This document shows positions 10,933 through 22,336 of a DNA stretch of 64,000 nucleotides, piece by piece. Position 1 is the first letter of the stretch. Every line of letters starts with the position of its first letter. The notes under the pieces were generated by a model. The model saw only the letters and a list, made by a program, of their open reading frames with translations. It was not told where the DNA came from and did no database searches. The position numbers were made by a program, and so were the translations under genes. The DNA comes from Manihot esculenta. Lineage: Eukaryota; Streptophyta; Magnoliopsida; Malpighiales; Euphorbiaceae. The stretch is taken from positions 22,916,847 through 22,980,846 of the forward strand of contig NC_035176.2 in assembly GCF_001659605.2 (NCBI RefSeq). Direction: 5' to 3'.

Positions 10933-12546
10933 TTGCAACAACCTTCAGATCTAAAGCTTCTTCCAGACCATCTGAAATACATGTATTTGGGAGCAAACAA
11001 GACACTACCAGTAATAGTGTCCAATGAATTGAGCCAACAAGAAGAAGCAAGCCTCTTGAAAGTACTACAGAAACACAAAGGAGCCATAGGATGGACTATT
11101 GATGACATTAAGGGTATTTCTCCCTCTACCTGCATGCATAGAATTCACATGGAGGATGAGTGCAAGCCAGTCAGAGATGCGCAAAGAAGACTAAATCCAC
11201 CCATGATGGAGGTAGTGAAAAAAGAGATAGTCAAACTCCTTGATGCAGGCATCATATACCCAATCTCTGATAGCAAATGGGTGAGTCATGTACATGTAGT
11301 TCCAAAGAAAACTGGAATCACCATTGTTCCAAATGTTGAAGGAGAACTTGTTCCCACGAGAGTTCAAAATGGATGGAGAGTATGCATGGACTATAGAAAG
11401 CTTAATGCTGCAACAAGGAAGGACCACTTCCCACTGCCTTTCATTGATCAGATGCTAGAAAGGCTTGCAGGTAAATCTCACTATTGTTGTCTTGATGGTT
11501 ATTCAGGTTTTTACCAAATTCCAGTTGCTCCAGAAGACCAAGAGAAGACTACCTTCACTTGTCCTTTTGGCACTTTTGCCTTTAGGAGAATGCCATTTGG
11601 ACTATGCAATGCACCTGCCACCTTTCAACGATGCATGATGAGCATATTTTCTGACTATGTGGGTAAGACAATTGAGGTATTTATGGATGACTTCACAGTT
11701 CATGGAAATTCTTTTGATGAATGCCTTACCAATTTAGAAAAGATCTTGCAAAGATGCATTGAGACTAACCTTGTGCTTAATTATGAAAAATGTCATTTTA
11801 TGGTTAATCAAGGTATGGTCTTAGGACATGTTGTTTCAGCTAAGGGCATTGAAGTGGACAAGGCTAAGGTGGACACCATCAAAAATCTGCCTTACCCCAC
11901 AAATGTTAGAGACATCCGTTCCTTCCTTGGACATGCAGGATTCTATAGAAGATTCATCAAAGACTTCTCAAAAATTACTTTGCCATTATGCAGATTGCTC
12001 CAACAAGATGTAACATTTGATTTTGATGCAGATTGCAAAAAGGCATTTGATTTGATTAAAGAATTGCTTGTGACTGCCCCAATTATTCAAGGGCCTGACT
12101 GGAACTTACCATTTGAAATCATGTGTGATGCAAGCAATTATGCAGTAGGAGCAGTCTTGGGGCAACGTGTGGGAAACTCCCCCCATGTCATTCACTATGC
12201 CTCTCGCACATTGGATTCTACACAAAGCAACTACACAACAACTGAAAAAGAACTCTTGGCAGTTGTATTTGCTTTGGAAAAATTCAGACCATATCTTTTG
12301 GGAACCAAAGTCATTGTCTATTCTGACCATGCAGCCTTGCGATATTTGATCAAGAAAAAAGAAGCAAAACCAAGGCTCATTAGGTGGATTCTACTTCTAC
12401 AAGAATTTGATCTTGAGATAAGAGACAAGAAGGGCAAAGAAAACCTTGTGGCAGACCACCTCAGCCGACTTCCCTCCGGCTCTGCACCATGCCCAGTCAA
12501 AGAAGAGTTCCCAGACGAACATCTGTTCGTCACTCATTCTGGCTAG
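10933..12546 (+). CDS. Athila-like reverse transcriptase-RNase H, integrase missing
   Basis: This 537-residue ORF lies in the gag frame after the single TAA. The listed start is simply the first Met after the stop; translation may really come from gag. The reverse transcriptase shows [11 protein letters not shown], the [12 protein letters not shown] region and the catalytic box FMDD at 11680-11691 (residues 250-253). RNase H shows [32 protein letters not shown] and [11 protein letters not shown]. The ORF ends shortly after VADHLSRL. In Athila elements the integrase (HHCC zinc finger and DDE core) follows here, but none appears before the 3' LTR, so that part has been deleted. The polymerase itself looks intact. 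Confidence 0.92.
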   Translation: MQQPSDLKLLPDHLKYMYLGANKTLPVIVSNELSQQEEASLLKVLQKHKGAIGWTIDDIKGISPSTCMHRIHMEDECKPVRDAQRRLNPPMMEVVKKEIVKLLDAGIIYPISDSKWVSHVHVVPKKTGITIVPNVEGELVPTRVQNGWRVCMDYRKLNAATRKDHFPLPFIDQMLERLAGKSHYCCLDGYSGFYQIPVAPEDQEKTTFTCPFGTFAFRRMPFGLCNAPATFQRCMMSIFSDYVGKTIEVFMDDFTVHGNSFDECLTNLEKILQRCIETNLVLNYEKCHFMVNQGMVLGHVVSAKGIEVDKAKVDTIKNLPYPTNVRDIRSFLGHAGFYRRFIKDFSKITLPLCRLLQQDVTFDFDADCKKAFDLIKELLVTAPIIQGPDWNLPFEIMCDASNYAVGAVLGQRVGNSPHVIHYASRTLDSTQSNYTTTEKELLAVVFALEKFRPYLLGTKVIVYSDHAALRYLIKKKEAKPRLIRWILLLQEFDLEIRDKKGKENLVADHLSRLPSGSAPCPVKEEFPDEHLFVTHSG

Positions 12547-13622
12547 AGGATCATGCCATGCACACCACACCCCAGGGAAGTACTCAGTTTCTTTTGTTCT
12601 CTTCTCTTTTCTTCTCCTCTCCTCTTCTCTCTTCTTTTACATTGAGGACAATGCATAATTTAAGTGTGGGGGTGCATATAGCTTCTTTCTTCTTCTTCTC
12701 CCTTTTCCTTCTTATTCTCCCCTTCTCTTCTGCGATTTCTCATGCTTTCAGATTACAAAATTTTTTTTTCTTTTTCCTTTCAGTCTTAAGTTAATTAACC
12801 ACAGTTAAATTTTAATTTGTTTATGCTTTCAATAAAACACACACAACCACAACCTTCTTCTTCCTTTTTGTTTTGCTCTACTCAAACTGATGAACTATGT
12901 TGAATGAGTTTTTCTTTCCATGACCCCATTGATGTGATAACTCTTTAAACTTATGTTGAATCAATTGCAGTGAGTTATATTCATGTTTGAGAATTGCCTT
13001 TGGAATTGAATCTTTGAGTTTGCCATGGTGAAAAATGTATTGATGACCCTCAATTGATTAAGAATAAATTAAAGTTGTGTGAATGAACTTAATGTGACTT
13101 GATTTAGCAATTGGTGTTGATTTGCCCAAATCATTGAGAGAGAAAAAATTCAGCAAAGGCAAAGCCATCAAAAGCACAAAACAAGAAAATGTTCCAATGG
13201 TCAAAAAGACTATGAAAAGAGCTAGTAGCCACTTGGAAAGGTGATCAACTGAGTAACTGGGGGTGGGTATCACAAATATGTACCTTCACATCAAAAGGTT
13301 GGTGATCTTTTCAAGCAAAATCAAAGTGCAAAAAGCCTGAATAAAGTACTTCAAGGTAAGGGCAAGTCAATCCAAAAGCTAGAAAAAGTCTTAACATAAT
13401 GTGCATGTCTCTCTTGAGGAAAACAAATCCTAGCCATGGTAAGCAAAGGGAAACAAGGAAAGGAGGTAAGTAATCTTCATGCATATATTCTTCACTGCAA
13501 TGATTCAAAAGAGGTGTCTTGAGTATGAGCTTAAGTGGAAATAAGGATCTAGAGCAAAGGAAAACTTATTTGACTATGTTTATTTGCTTGAGGACAACCA
13601 AAAGCTTAAGTGTGGGGGTATT
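12547..13622 (+). other. 3' untranslated region of Athila-like element with two polypurine-tract-like motifs
   Basis: There is no coding capacity. It starts with a pyrimidine-rich run (12592-12640). TTGAGGACAA followed by AAGTGTGGGGGT occurs twice: near 12641-12673, and near 13589-13619 immediately before the 3' LTR. The second copy is the working polypurine tract by position. The first is an internal duplicate. No envelope-like ORF is visible. Confidence 0.8.
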
Positions 13623-15471
13623 TGATAGAGCATATTTTAGCCCATATTTTCATGATCTTATTGATGTTTGTTTGCACCTATTCTACCTAATTTTGTGGTT
13701 TTAATCATGTTTTGCAAGTATTAGGTGTGAAGAAACAATTTGGAGAAAATGCTCTTAAAAATGCCAAAAGAAGCCAAAACTAGAGAGGCAACCTTCGGCT
13801 GCCGAAAGAGGACTCCAGAGCGAAAGTCGACCACCTTCGGCGGCAACCTTCGGCGGCCGAAAGAGGACTCCAGAGACGAAAGTCGACCACCTTCGACGGC
13901 AACCTTCGGCGGCCGAAAGAGGACTCCAAAGACGAAAGTCGACCACCTTCGGCGGCACCTTCGGCCGCCGAACCTTGTGTCCAGAGCCGAAAGTCCAGCC
14001 TTCGAAACTCACTTTAGGCAGCCGAAAATGCACTCCAATGCACACTTTCCTTATTCAAGAAGCCATATTCCAAGTTGCCATATTTGAGGAGCCAAACAAG
14101 GGAAGTATTTTGAGATCCAAATCTTCAAGATTTACATTCAAATATTGGATTTCAAGATCAAGCTTATTAAGGAAGCCAAATCCCAAGATCACATGTTTCC
14201 CACTTAGTATCATGCACATTTAAAATTCAAAAGGAGGCTCCACCTTCCTCATTAGTGCATGGACAATCTCTTGGACTTAATGTACAACATCTTGAGGATC
14301 TTGGACAGCTATGAAAAGACCAAAGTGCCCCTACTTGCCTTCTATCACATGTGACTCGTTTTTGCCTTCACTCATGCACAAACAAGGCACATGCAACACC
14401 AAGGGCACTTTGGACAGCCTCTAAAACTCTCCTGGACTTTCATGAAACCCTAGGCAGCCTCTCAAGACATATTTAAAGGCTTCAAGAAGACAAGAAAGCG
14501 GATTTTGGGATCCCCATCTTCTCCAAGGCCGGCCAAGGCTCTCCAAGCCTCCCCACACTTTGGTTCTCCATCTTTTCTTCTTCTTTCCTTTTATTTTCTG
14601 TTTTGGTTCAGCCATGAGTGGCTGAAACCCTCTTTCTAGTTGAAGTTTGGTTGAAACTAAGGTTGTTTAAAAGGTTGTGAGATCTGAACATAAAGTGTTT
14701 GATTTTGGTTTATTCAATATTCATGCAATTGTGCTTAATTCTAAAGATTGCTTTGTTGTTTTAATCAAATTAGCCATTTGATTCTTGATTGCAAAGTTAA
14801 TTAATTGTTGGATTAGAATATTTGTTAGTCCGTAATTGCTGGAAATATTCTGTCCATAGAACGCTTGGTGTAAAAACCCAAGAAATTGTATGATCTAGCA
14901 ACATCTCATGCGTTTGAGTAGCTAGGGTTTGGATCTTTCTTGTTCTTCATGCAATTGGCAATTGTTTTAATGCCTATGGCCCAAGGACGTTCCTTGGCAA
15001 TTTGTTGATTAGTAATTGGTTAGAGGACGTTCCCTAATCAGTTTGTTCATAAGAAAAGACATGGTGGTGAGAAGCGTCTTCCACCCCCATAACCAACCTA
15101 TTGAATCAATCAAGATAACCATGTTTCAATGATCAACCCAAACAACCAAAGTGGATCCATATCTTCAACTAGACTTTTCCCATATTGATTTCTTATTTTA
15201 TTTTAATTACTTGCTGTTTTAATTGCTTTCAATAGTTGTTAGACAAATCAATCTCAAAACCCCCCCTTTTTACTTTCCTTGCACTTGTTTCTATTTCTCT
15301 TTGATTACCTGCTTTCACTTGTGCTTTCAATTAGTTCTATTGGTCTTGATTGAGATAGATAAATAGGTAATCAATTCTCTGTGGATACGATCCTTCACCA
15401 CTGTCTACAGTTGTAAATTGTAGGTAACCAAGAAGGTTATTTTTGACCGGCTTCGACAACCGCTCCTGTCA
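13623..15471 (+). repeat. 3' LTR of Athila-like element
   Basis: 1849 bp, nearly identical to the 5' LTR. Its GC-motif array (about 13793-13975) has one more 56-bp unit than the 5' copy, which explains most of the length difference. The hairpin is at 14607-14626. Confidence 0.93.
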
Positions 15472-15584
15472 ATAGGTAAGTATCAATTCCTTGTGGATTC
15501 GATCCTTTTGCCACTATCTACAGTTGTAAAATTGTTGATAACCAGAAAGGTTATTTTTTACCGGCTTCGACAATCGCACAGTCA

Positions 15585-16045
15585 TGGGACTAACACTTGA
15601 ATTATGGCCTGGCAAAACCCGCCTTGTGGCCTGGTATAAGATGCCTTATTTAATGAGACTAACACCCGGATTATGGCCTGGCGGAACCCGCCTTGTGGCC
15701 TGACATAAGATGCCTTGTTTAGCAGGATTAAAACTCGGATTATAGTTTGGCAGAACCTGCCTTGTGGCCTGACATAAGATGTCTTGTTTAGTGAGACTAA
15801 CACTCGAATTATGGCCTGGTAGAACCCGCCTTTTGGCCTAACATAAGATGTCTTGTTTAGCGAGACTAACACCCGGATTATGGCCTGGCGGAATCCGCCT
15901 TGTGGTCTGGCATAAGATACCTTGTTTAGTAGGACTAACACCCAAATTATAGTCTGGCAGAACCCGCCTTATGGATTGGCATACGATGCCTTATTTAGCG
16001 GGATTAACACCCGTATTATGGCCTAGAGAAACCCTCCTTGTGGCC
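15585..16045 (-). repeat. 69-bp tandem array, right part
   Basis: Regular units of about 69-70 bp continue the array broken at 5107. On the minus strand one frame is open through five units (15582-15941). It would give a 23-residue repeat with VLVSLNK, SYVRPQGGF and QAIIR, because 69 is a multiple of three. I regard this as a repeat, not a gene. Confidence 0.85.
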
Positions 16046-16059
16046 TTTAATGAATGCTC

Positions 16060-17543
16060 TTTAATCCTTTTGAAGAAGGCAACCCCATCGTTCATTGTCA
16101 CTAAATAACACATGAAAAATACCTCGTTAACTATTATTGATAAAATTTTCTCAGATAACAAATATTCCAGGAGTGGGGAATGACTCGGCCATCTATCTTG
16201 GCCAGCTTATAAGACCCTGGACGAATAACCTTCGAGACCTTAAATGGTCCTTTTCAGTTTTTGTCTAACTTACCAGACCCTACATTACCTCCTGTTATAT
16301 TTGTTCTTTTAAGGACTAAGTCTCCTACATTAAAGACACGTGACCTAATTCTACTGTTGAACATTCAGGACATCTTCTGCGACTCGTTTATTTTTTCCCT
16401 TACCATCACTGGGTCCTCCTACAATTACATGAATAACCCATATAGGTTCACTATCAGGGGTGGTTTCACGAGTTATTACTTCGGGTTCAAGTCTCCTCTC
16501 TTTCCTACTCTTTCTAGTGACTTTCAAAGTATGTAGTCCGTTATTAATCTCTCGATTTCGTCCTTCAGTTGCCAGCACTCCTTTGTTATATGTTTGTGGT
16601 TTTCATGAAAGCGATAGTACTTGGTCCTGTCTCGCCTTTTAGCTCTCTCAAGGTTGAGCTTGGTAAGCCACTTGACCTCCTTTCCGTTTTTCTTAATCCA
16701 TATTAGAATACATGTTCATGAGTCATTCAATGGAGTATAGTTCTTATACTTACTTTGGTTATTCCTTCTCCGGGAGACTGGGTAGCTTTTATGGTCTTAT
16801 TCATATCCTCACCTTTCTAGCTTTTGATTTTACTTTTGAATTGTCCTTTTGTCTTCTCTCAATAATATAAACCTGGATTTAGATAACATAATGAATTGTG
16901 TAAAGTTCTGAATTAAATCTAGGCTCAGATATTGGTACAATTTATGATCAAAACTTGTGAGTGTTGATGGAAACACTCGGCACAACACGAAGTCGTTGAC
17001 ATCTTGAAGTTGCATGGTCGTCCTAAAGATCACCATGTGACTTCTGGGATATGTTGTTCCATCATATTTGTCTAAACTTGGCAGCTTGAACTTGGTTGGA
17101 AAAGTTTCTGCTAAGATCTCTTCTGACAGGGGCGAGGCATCGTCTAAGCCATAGTCCTCCTCCTACTCCTTCTGGTACCTTTACACGGCCTGAACTAGCT
17201 TTCAGTCAACATTCTTTAGAGCCTCATCCGATAATTTTTCATCCTCCAGTTTAGCCTTCCCTTTGGACTGCACTTGGATCGCTTCTATCTGAGTCCTTAA
17301 GATATCAATGGAAGCGTCCTTCTTTACCTTGGGAGCCATAAATGATGCCTCTCCCCGAGCTTTGTATTGCTCGAGAGTAGCCTGCAACCTTTTGATGTAT
17401 TGGAACATTTGTTCATTATTCAAATTGTTGAGATCTGCTTCGTTGACCATAAAGGGTGTGTTTTTTCCACTGCTAATAGCAAAAGAAATGATAGCGCTCT
17501 CATTGGTAGCAAACTTAGTAGCAGTTCGAGAACCGCTGGCCAT
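16060..17543 (-). pseudogene. Gag remnant of Tat-like Ty3/gypsy element
   Basis: The minus-strand protein begins MASGSRTATKFATNESA and runs to a stop at 17202. It then shows SEEILAETFPTKFKLPSLDKYDG, the usual entry into the gypsy gag domain, followed by SHMVIFRTTMQLQ (about 17130-16990). Further left, worn pieces end with a segment VIHVIVGGPSDGK (about 16430-16390) that resembles the Gag-protease spacer. Stops and shifts break it, and pol is absent, replaced by the 69-bp array. It is antisense to the ORF at 1433-3870. Confidence 0.72.
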
Positions 17544-17653
17544 TTCGAGGGAGATAAAAGAAATATTTCTTTTTAAGAGAAAGAGGATAAGAGATTAATT
17601 TTAATCCAAATGAACAGAGAGAATTTAATGGATTTTTCGGCAACGGAACCAAA

Positions 17654-18135
17654 TGATGTGGAAGAAAGAAAGTTGTGCCGCGATTGTTTACTCTGCAATA
17701 AAGAGAATGTGAGGTGGATGGCGCCTATGACAGCCACTTTAACATTCAAGTCAATAAACTGAAGAAAATGGCGAATGTAAGGAATTGCTTAGAACTCAAA
17801 AGTAGCAGTGTAAGAATGTGTACCTTAGTCTCTACGATCATTAGCTTTTATATTGTAAGAAGATGGAGTTAATTATAGCATTTTTTGAAAATCCAGTTGA
17901 TATCTGCTAATTAAAAGGGGATTTCAACGGCTAATTGATTGGAGATTCCGTGATTACAGGCGTAATGGGGATCTGCTGGATTGTACCTACTAACAGTAAC
18001 TTTATGTGAAAACTCAACCTATTTAGGAGAGGGCGAGTCTTGATAAAGTACCTGACGGTGTCCAGATCTTGTCACATGACCCTATTTTATGGTGACAGCT
18101 TATGACTTATTTTGGGCGATCGTTGTATTATCTCA
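17654..18135 (-). repeat. Probable 5' LTR of Tat-like element
   Basis: On the minus strand, gag is preceded by TTGGTTCCGTTGCCG (near 17637-17652), which looks like a primer-binding site. Directly beyond it the sequence ends in CA, as an LTR 3' end should. The far end near 18135 is a guess from the change to AT-rich DNA. Confidence 0.45.
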
Positions 18136-18397
18136 TTAACTAAATATTATTATTATAAATTTTTTTAAAAATCCTTAATTTTACCTTATTCCATATGAGT
18201 TTATACATATTTATTTTAAATCAAATTCTAAAATTGAATAAAATTTTAATAATTTTGAAAATTTAAACTATTATTTTAATATCTAAAATATTATATTAAA
18301 CTACTTAAATACATAAAAAATTACTTTTTTTTTAACTAATAGACTTTATTCAAATTATTATGAATATATTCTTGGAGTATAAAGCATGTGGCGCCAA
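18136..18397. other. AT-rich spacer without features
   Basis: Low-complexity A/T-rich DNA between the Tat-like and the copia elements. No coding or structured signal was seen. Confidence 0.6.
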
Positions 18398-18554
18398 TGT
18401 TAGTTAGAAAAGAAGTTTTCTGTTGAAATATTGTTAAACTGACCAACTGTAAATAATTCTAGATCTTTCCAACTCAGCTTGTGTATAAATATTGAACTCT
18501 TGTACTTCATTCATTCAATGAGAATGCATCTTCTCTCCTTGTACTTTTTTATCA
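18398..18554 (+). repeat. 5' LTR of copia element
   Basis: About 157 bp, starting TGTTAGTTAG and ending ATCA. It contains a TATAAA-type box (GTATAAATATTG near 18482) and is followed by TGGTACCAAAGC, a worn match to the tRNA-iMet primer-binding site. Confidence 0.75.
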
Positions 18555-20639
18555 TGGTACCAAAGCATTTTTAAGTTTCTTTCTTTTCTCGCAAGAATTC
18601 TTTTTTGTTCTTTCATAACTATTACTACAGTTGTTATTAGTGAAAGCACCGATACTACAAACCAGCTCAGTGATCCATCAAGTCCATACTATCTGCATCC
18701 CAATGAAAATTCAACAATAATCTTAGTGTCACTAGAGCTTACTAGTTCCAATTAGCATTTTTGGTCTCGAGCTATGAGACTGGCTCTCATTTCTTAAAAC
18801 AAGTTAAAATGTGTTGATGGAATAATTAATTCACCAGCAATTATAGTTCCAATATACTTGGCATGGGAAAGATGCAATACAATGGTTCTTTCATGTGTTA
18901 CTTGTCCTTTGTCTCCAGAAATTGCTTAGAATATTATGTGGATGGGTAAGATAGTTGATGCCTGGAAAGATTCGAAGAAAATATTTTCTCAGGGAAATGT
19001 CCTTCAGATCTTAAATCTATAGTAGGAGATTTATACTTTAAAGCAAGAAAAAAGATTTGTCACAAAATACTTTACAGAGTTGAAAGCTCTTTTAGAAGAA
19101 CTAATAAATTTTAGGCCTACACCTTCTTATACTTGTGCAAATCCTTGCACCTGTGGTTCTTTCTTAAAGCTCAAAAAATATCAAGATCATGATCATGTGA
19201 TCAGGTTTCTAAAAGGACTAAATGAATAATATTTTTTCTTAAGATCCCAGATAATGATGATTGATTTGTTTCCTTCCATTAACAAAGCTTTTTCCCTGGT
19301 TATTCAATAAGAGAAGCAATTATTTCCTTATGGTCACAATCTTGAACCTAAGGTTTTTGTTAATAGGACAATGAGACCTGAAAGGTTTGAAAGGACTAAA
19401 GGATACTATAATTCATCTAAGTCCAAGACTGCTAGTGACATATCAGAAGATAATAGGTTATGTACCTATTATGGAAAGCCTAGGCACACTGTTGAAACCT
19501 GCTACAAGAAACATGGATAACCACCAGGCTATAAACAAAGGTTCTCTAATAACCAACAATTCAATGTTGTAGCAAATCAAGTGGCCAATCTGATGAGTCT
19601 CAACAATATGAGTTGTTTCTTCGTGATAAAGCAGCTCGAATTACCTTGACCTCAAAACAATATGAAAATTTAATGGGCTTACTATAGGCTACATAGCTTG
19701 AGCCCAATACATCCAACACTATAATTGTACCTTCTTCAACCATTTCCATTTCATCTATTAATCTTGTTTCTTTTTTTTCTAATCCTCAAGGTAAACATTT
19801 TTATCTATTTTTCTTTAAATATATACCATGGATTCTTGATATTGGAGAAACTGATCATATTACTCATGCTTTTTCAAACTTCAATTCTTATGATACAACT
19901 TCTCTTTTGTTTTTGTCATTGCTTGATAGTTCCAAACTCTGTTCTACTGTGTTTGGTATTTTGATCTTCTCTAAGAATTTTATCTTGAAAGATTTCCTAT
20001 ACATTCCAGATTTCACATTCAATTTGATTTCAATAAGGAAAGTCACTGCTTCTCATGATGTCTATTTTCTTTTCCACCAATCTCAGTATCTCATCTAGGA
20101 TTTGAACAATTGAAGAATGATTGATACAACTGAAGTCTACAAAGGACTATATGCATTAACAAAACCTGTAACTCCTAAAAATAAAAATCATAGTGCTCTT
20201 ATTGCTCCCACCAACTTTGACTACTAGCACTTCGGTTTGGGTCACTCACCTTCAAATAGGATTAAACATCTATAGCTTTGTACTCCTAATTTTTTTTATT
20301 TCTAATAAAGCTTGTGATGCCTATTATTATGTGAAACAAAAACACTTAGCCTTTCCTATAAGTGAATCAAGATTTAATAAAGCTTTTGATCTCATTCATA
20401 TTGATATTTGGGGTTCATTTTCTATTTCTTCTGTACATGCTCATAGATTTCTTTAATTATTGTGGATGACTTTACCAAATACACTTACATTTTTCTTATG
20501 CAAAATAAATCACAAACCAAGTCTCTTGTCCAATCCTTCTTTCACTTTATAGAAACATAATTTTCTGCCAAAATTAAAGTTATAAAAAGTGATAATGGAG
20601 TAAAACTTACCATGCTTATTTTCTATGCTGTTAAGAGTA

Positions 20640-22327
20640 TGATCAAGCATAAATTAGACACATTTTTTTCTATTATTGTTGATACTAAATTATGTATTTT
20701 CTCGCTAATTTTGTGATTTTAATAATATTTTACATAAAATGATGAAAAATAAAGATTTGGTTAAAAATGGCCTAAAAAGCATCAAGATTGATTGGACCAG
20801 AGCAATTTAGGCAAATCACCCACAGACTGACCAAGAGGATTGTACAAATTAACTGAAAGTATAAAGCTGATCTGCAGGTTTTGATTTGCCCAGAATCGAT
20901 TTGCCTAAATCAATGGCCAAATCGATAGTGTTACACAGAAATCCGAAACTAGTCTGCAGACACTGATTTGCCCAAACCAATTGGGCAAATCAAAAAACTT
21001 CACAGAAGCTAGAATACACAGAAATTCAGAAGTGATCGGCAGAAACAATTTGCCCAGAGCGATTTGCCCAAATCGATAGATTGACAAAAGATTGTATAAA
21101 AATCCAAAACAGTCTAGTCTTGCAGAAACAATTCCCAGACAATGATTTTGCCAAAATGATTTGCCCAAATCAATGGGCAAATCGACAGAAGCGGACAGAG
21201 AACGAGCAGAAAAGGCGGGAAACTCAAAATTTGAAATTCAAGAGTCCAAATCCATCTCAAACACGCCAAGGACACATCTGAAAACACCCAGCAAAAAGAA
21301 TTCTTTCACTCAAGAAAGTCTATTTATGAATAAACACAATCAAGGAGGAAATCAAAAATCAAATTAAAGAGGAATTCCATCACACAAGTAGCTGTTCTAG
21401 GGTTTTTCGTTCATCTATAAAAGGACAGCAAATAGGTAACCACAGAGGGCATCAAGATAGTCTAGAATTCTCGATTTGGATGCACAGCCAATTTGGCTCA
21501 GCCACTTTCTCATCTTTTTCTCTTTTGTTTCTTGTTTGTAAAAGCCATGAATGTTTGAAAACTCAATTTCTAGTTAAAGTTAGGAGAAATTTTAGTTTAT
21601 ATATGAATTGGGAGATCTGAAACTCTGTCTATCTTTTATTCTTCAATATTTATGCAATTTGATTCTTCATATCATTATTACTTTGTTGTTGGGATCAATT
21701 GGGCCCATTATTCTTGATTGCAAGGTAATGTAATGTTGGTTTGAATACTTTAAGTCCGTAATTATTTAGATTGTTTAAATACAAGTAATAATTAGTGTAA
21801 CAACTAAGAGGTTGCATAATCTAATTCAAATTCACCACGCGGTTGGTTAGTTAGAATTAGGTCTCTCTATTTCTTAAAGTAGTTAATAGTTGAAAAATAA
21901 AAACACAAGGACATTTCTTAGCAACTTGTTAGCTAGTGATTGATTAGCAAACGTTTCCTAATTGGTCTAAACCTAATGAGAGATTTGATTGTATGGAGTG
22001 TCTTCCACAACTAAAACTAATTTATTGAAAAGAATTCAAGTATCGATGATCAATTTTTAAACTGAAATAGATTCTATACTTCAACTAGAGTTTTTTTTCT
22101 CATTGATTGATTCTTCTTTTAATTACTACTTTCTTTTATTGATTTCATTTTTATTTTAGTTAATCATCAAAATCCCCCCTTATTTTATTTTATCTTTGAT
22201 TTGCCCTAGTCATTGTTAGGAAAGTCATAGTGTCAATTCCTTGTAGATTCGATCCTATTACCACTATATTCAATTCTTAATTGTTGAAATTTTAATAGGT
22301 TATTTTTTGTGATTTTGACACCCATCA
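20640..22327 (+). mobile_element. Solo Athila-like LTR, 1688 bp
   Basis: Starts TGATCAAGCATAAATTAGAC and ends GACACCCATCA. The flanks are GAGTA (20635-20639) and GGGTA (22328-22332), a 5-bp duplication with one mismatch. The interior matches other Athila-like LTRs (CTAATTTTGTGATTTTAAT, GGGAGATCTGAA) and has TATAAAAG near 21416. Between 20880 and 21190 it holds an inverted-repeat array built on TTTGCCCAAA/TTTGGGCAAA. It sits in the integrase region of the copia element. Confidence 0.87.
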
Positions 22328-22336
22328 GGGTATTAT

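Larger units (their letters stand above)
6395..15471 (+). mobile_element. Complete-ended Athila-like Ty3/gypsy element, 9077 bp
   Basis: The LTRs are at 6395-8191 and 13623-15471 and both run TGATAGAGCA...CTGTCA. The 5-bp duplication ATAGG is at 6390-6394 and 15472-15476. A tRNA-Asp primer-binding site follows the 5' LTR, and a G-rich polypurine tract precedes the 3' LTR. Inside are a gag-protease ORF and a reverse transcriptase-RNase H ORF in the same frame, separated by one stop. No integrase is present, so it could not insert without help. The two LTRs differ by scattered single bases and one 56-bp repeat unit, so it is the youngest full-length insertion here. Confidence 0.93.
5108..15584 (+). 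mobile_element. Solo Athila-like LTR (about 1.4 kb), split by a nested element
   Basis: The LTR starts TGATCAGGCCAAATTTAGAC and ends CAATCGCACAGTCA. It is flanked by the 5-bp direct repeat TGGGA (5103-5107 and 15585-15589). Subtracting the nested Athila element (6395-15471) and its duplicated 5 bp leaves about 1395 bp with no internal region, so it is a solo LTR. It carries a TATAAAAG box near 5555 and a 10-bp-stem hairpin at 5686-5709. It landed in the 69-bp array, and joining its flanks restores the array text. Confidence 0.88.

Noticed and set aside
12489..12794. ORF after pol as an envelope-like gene
   Set aside because: It is a translation of a pyrimidine-rich untranslated tract (Ser/Phe/Leu runs) and shows no surface-protein features.
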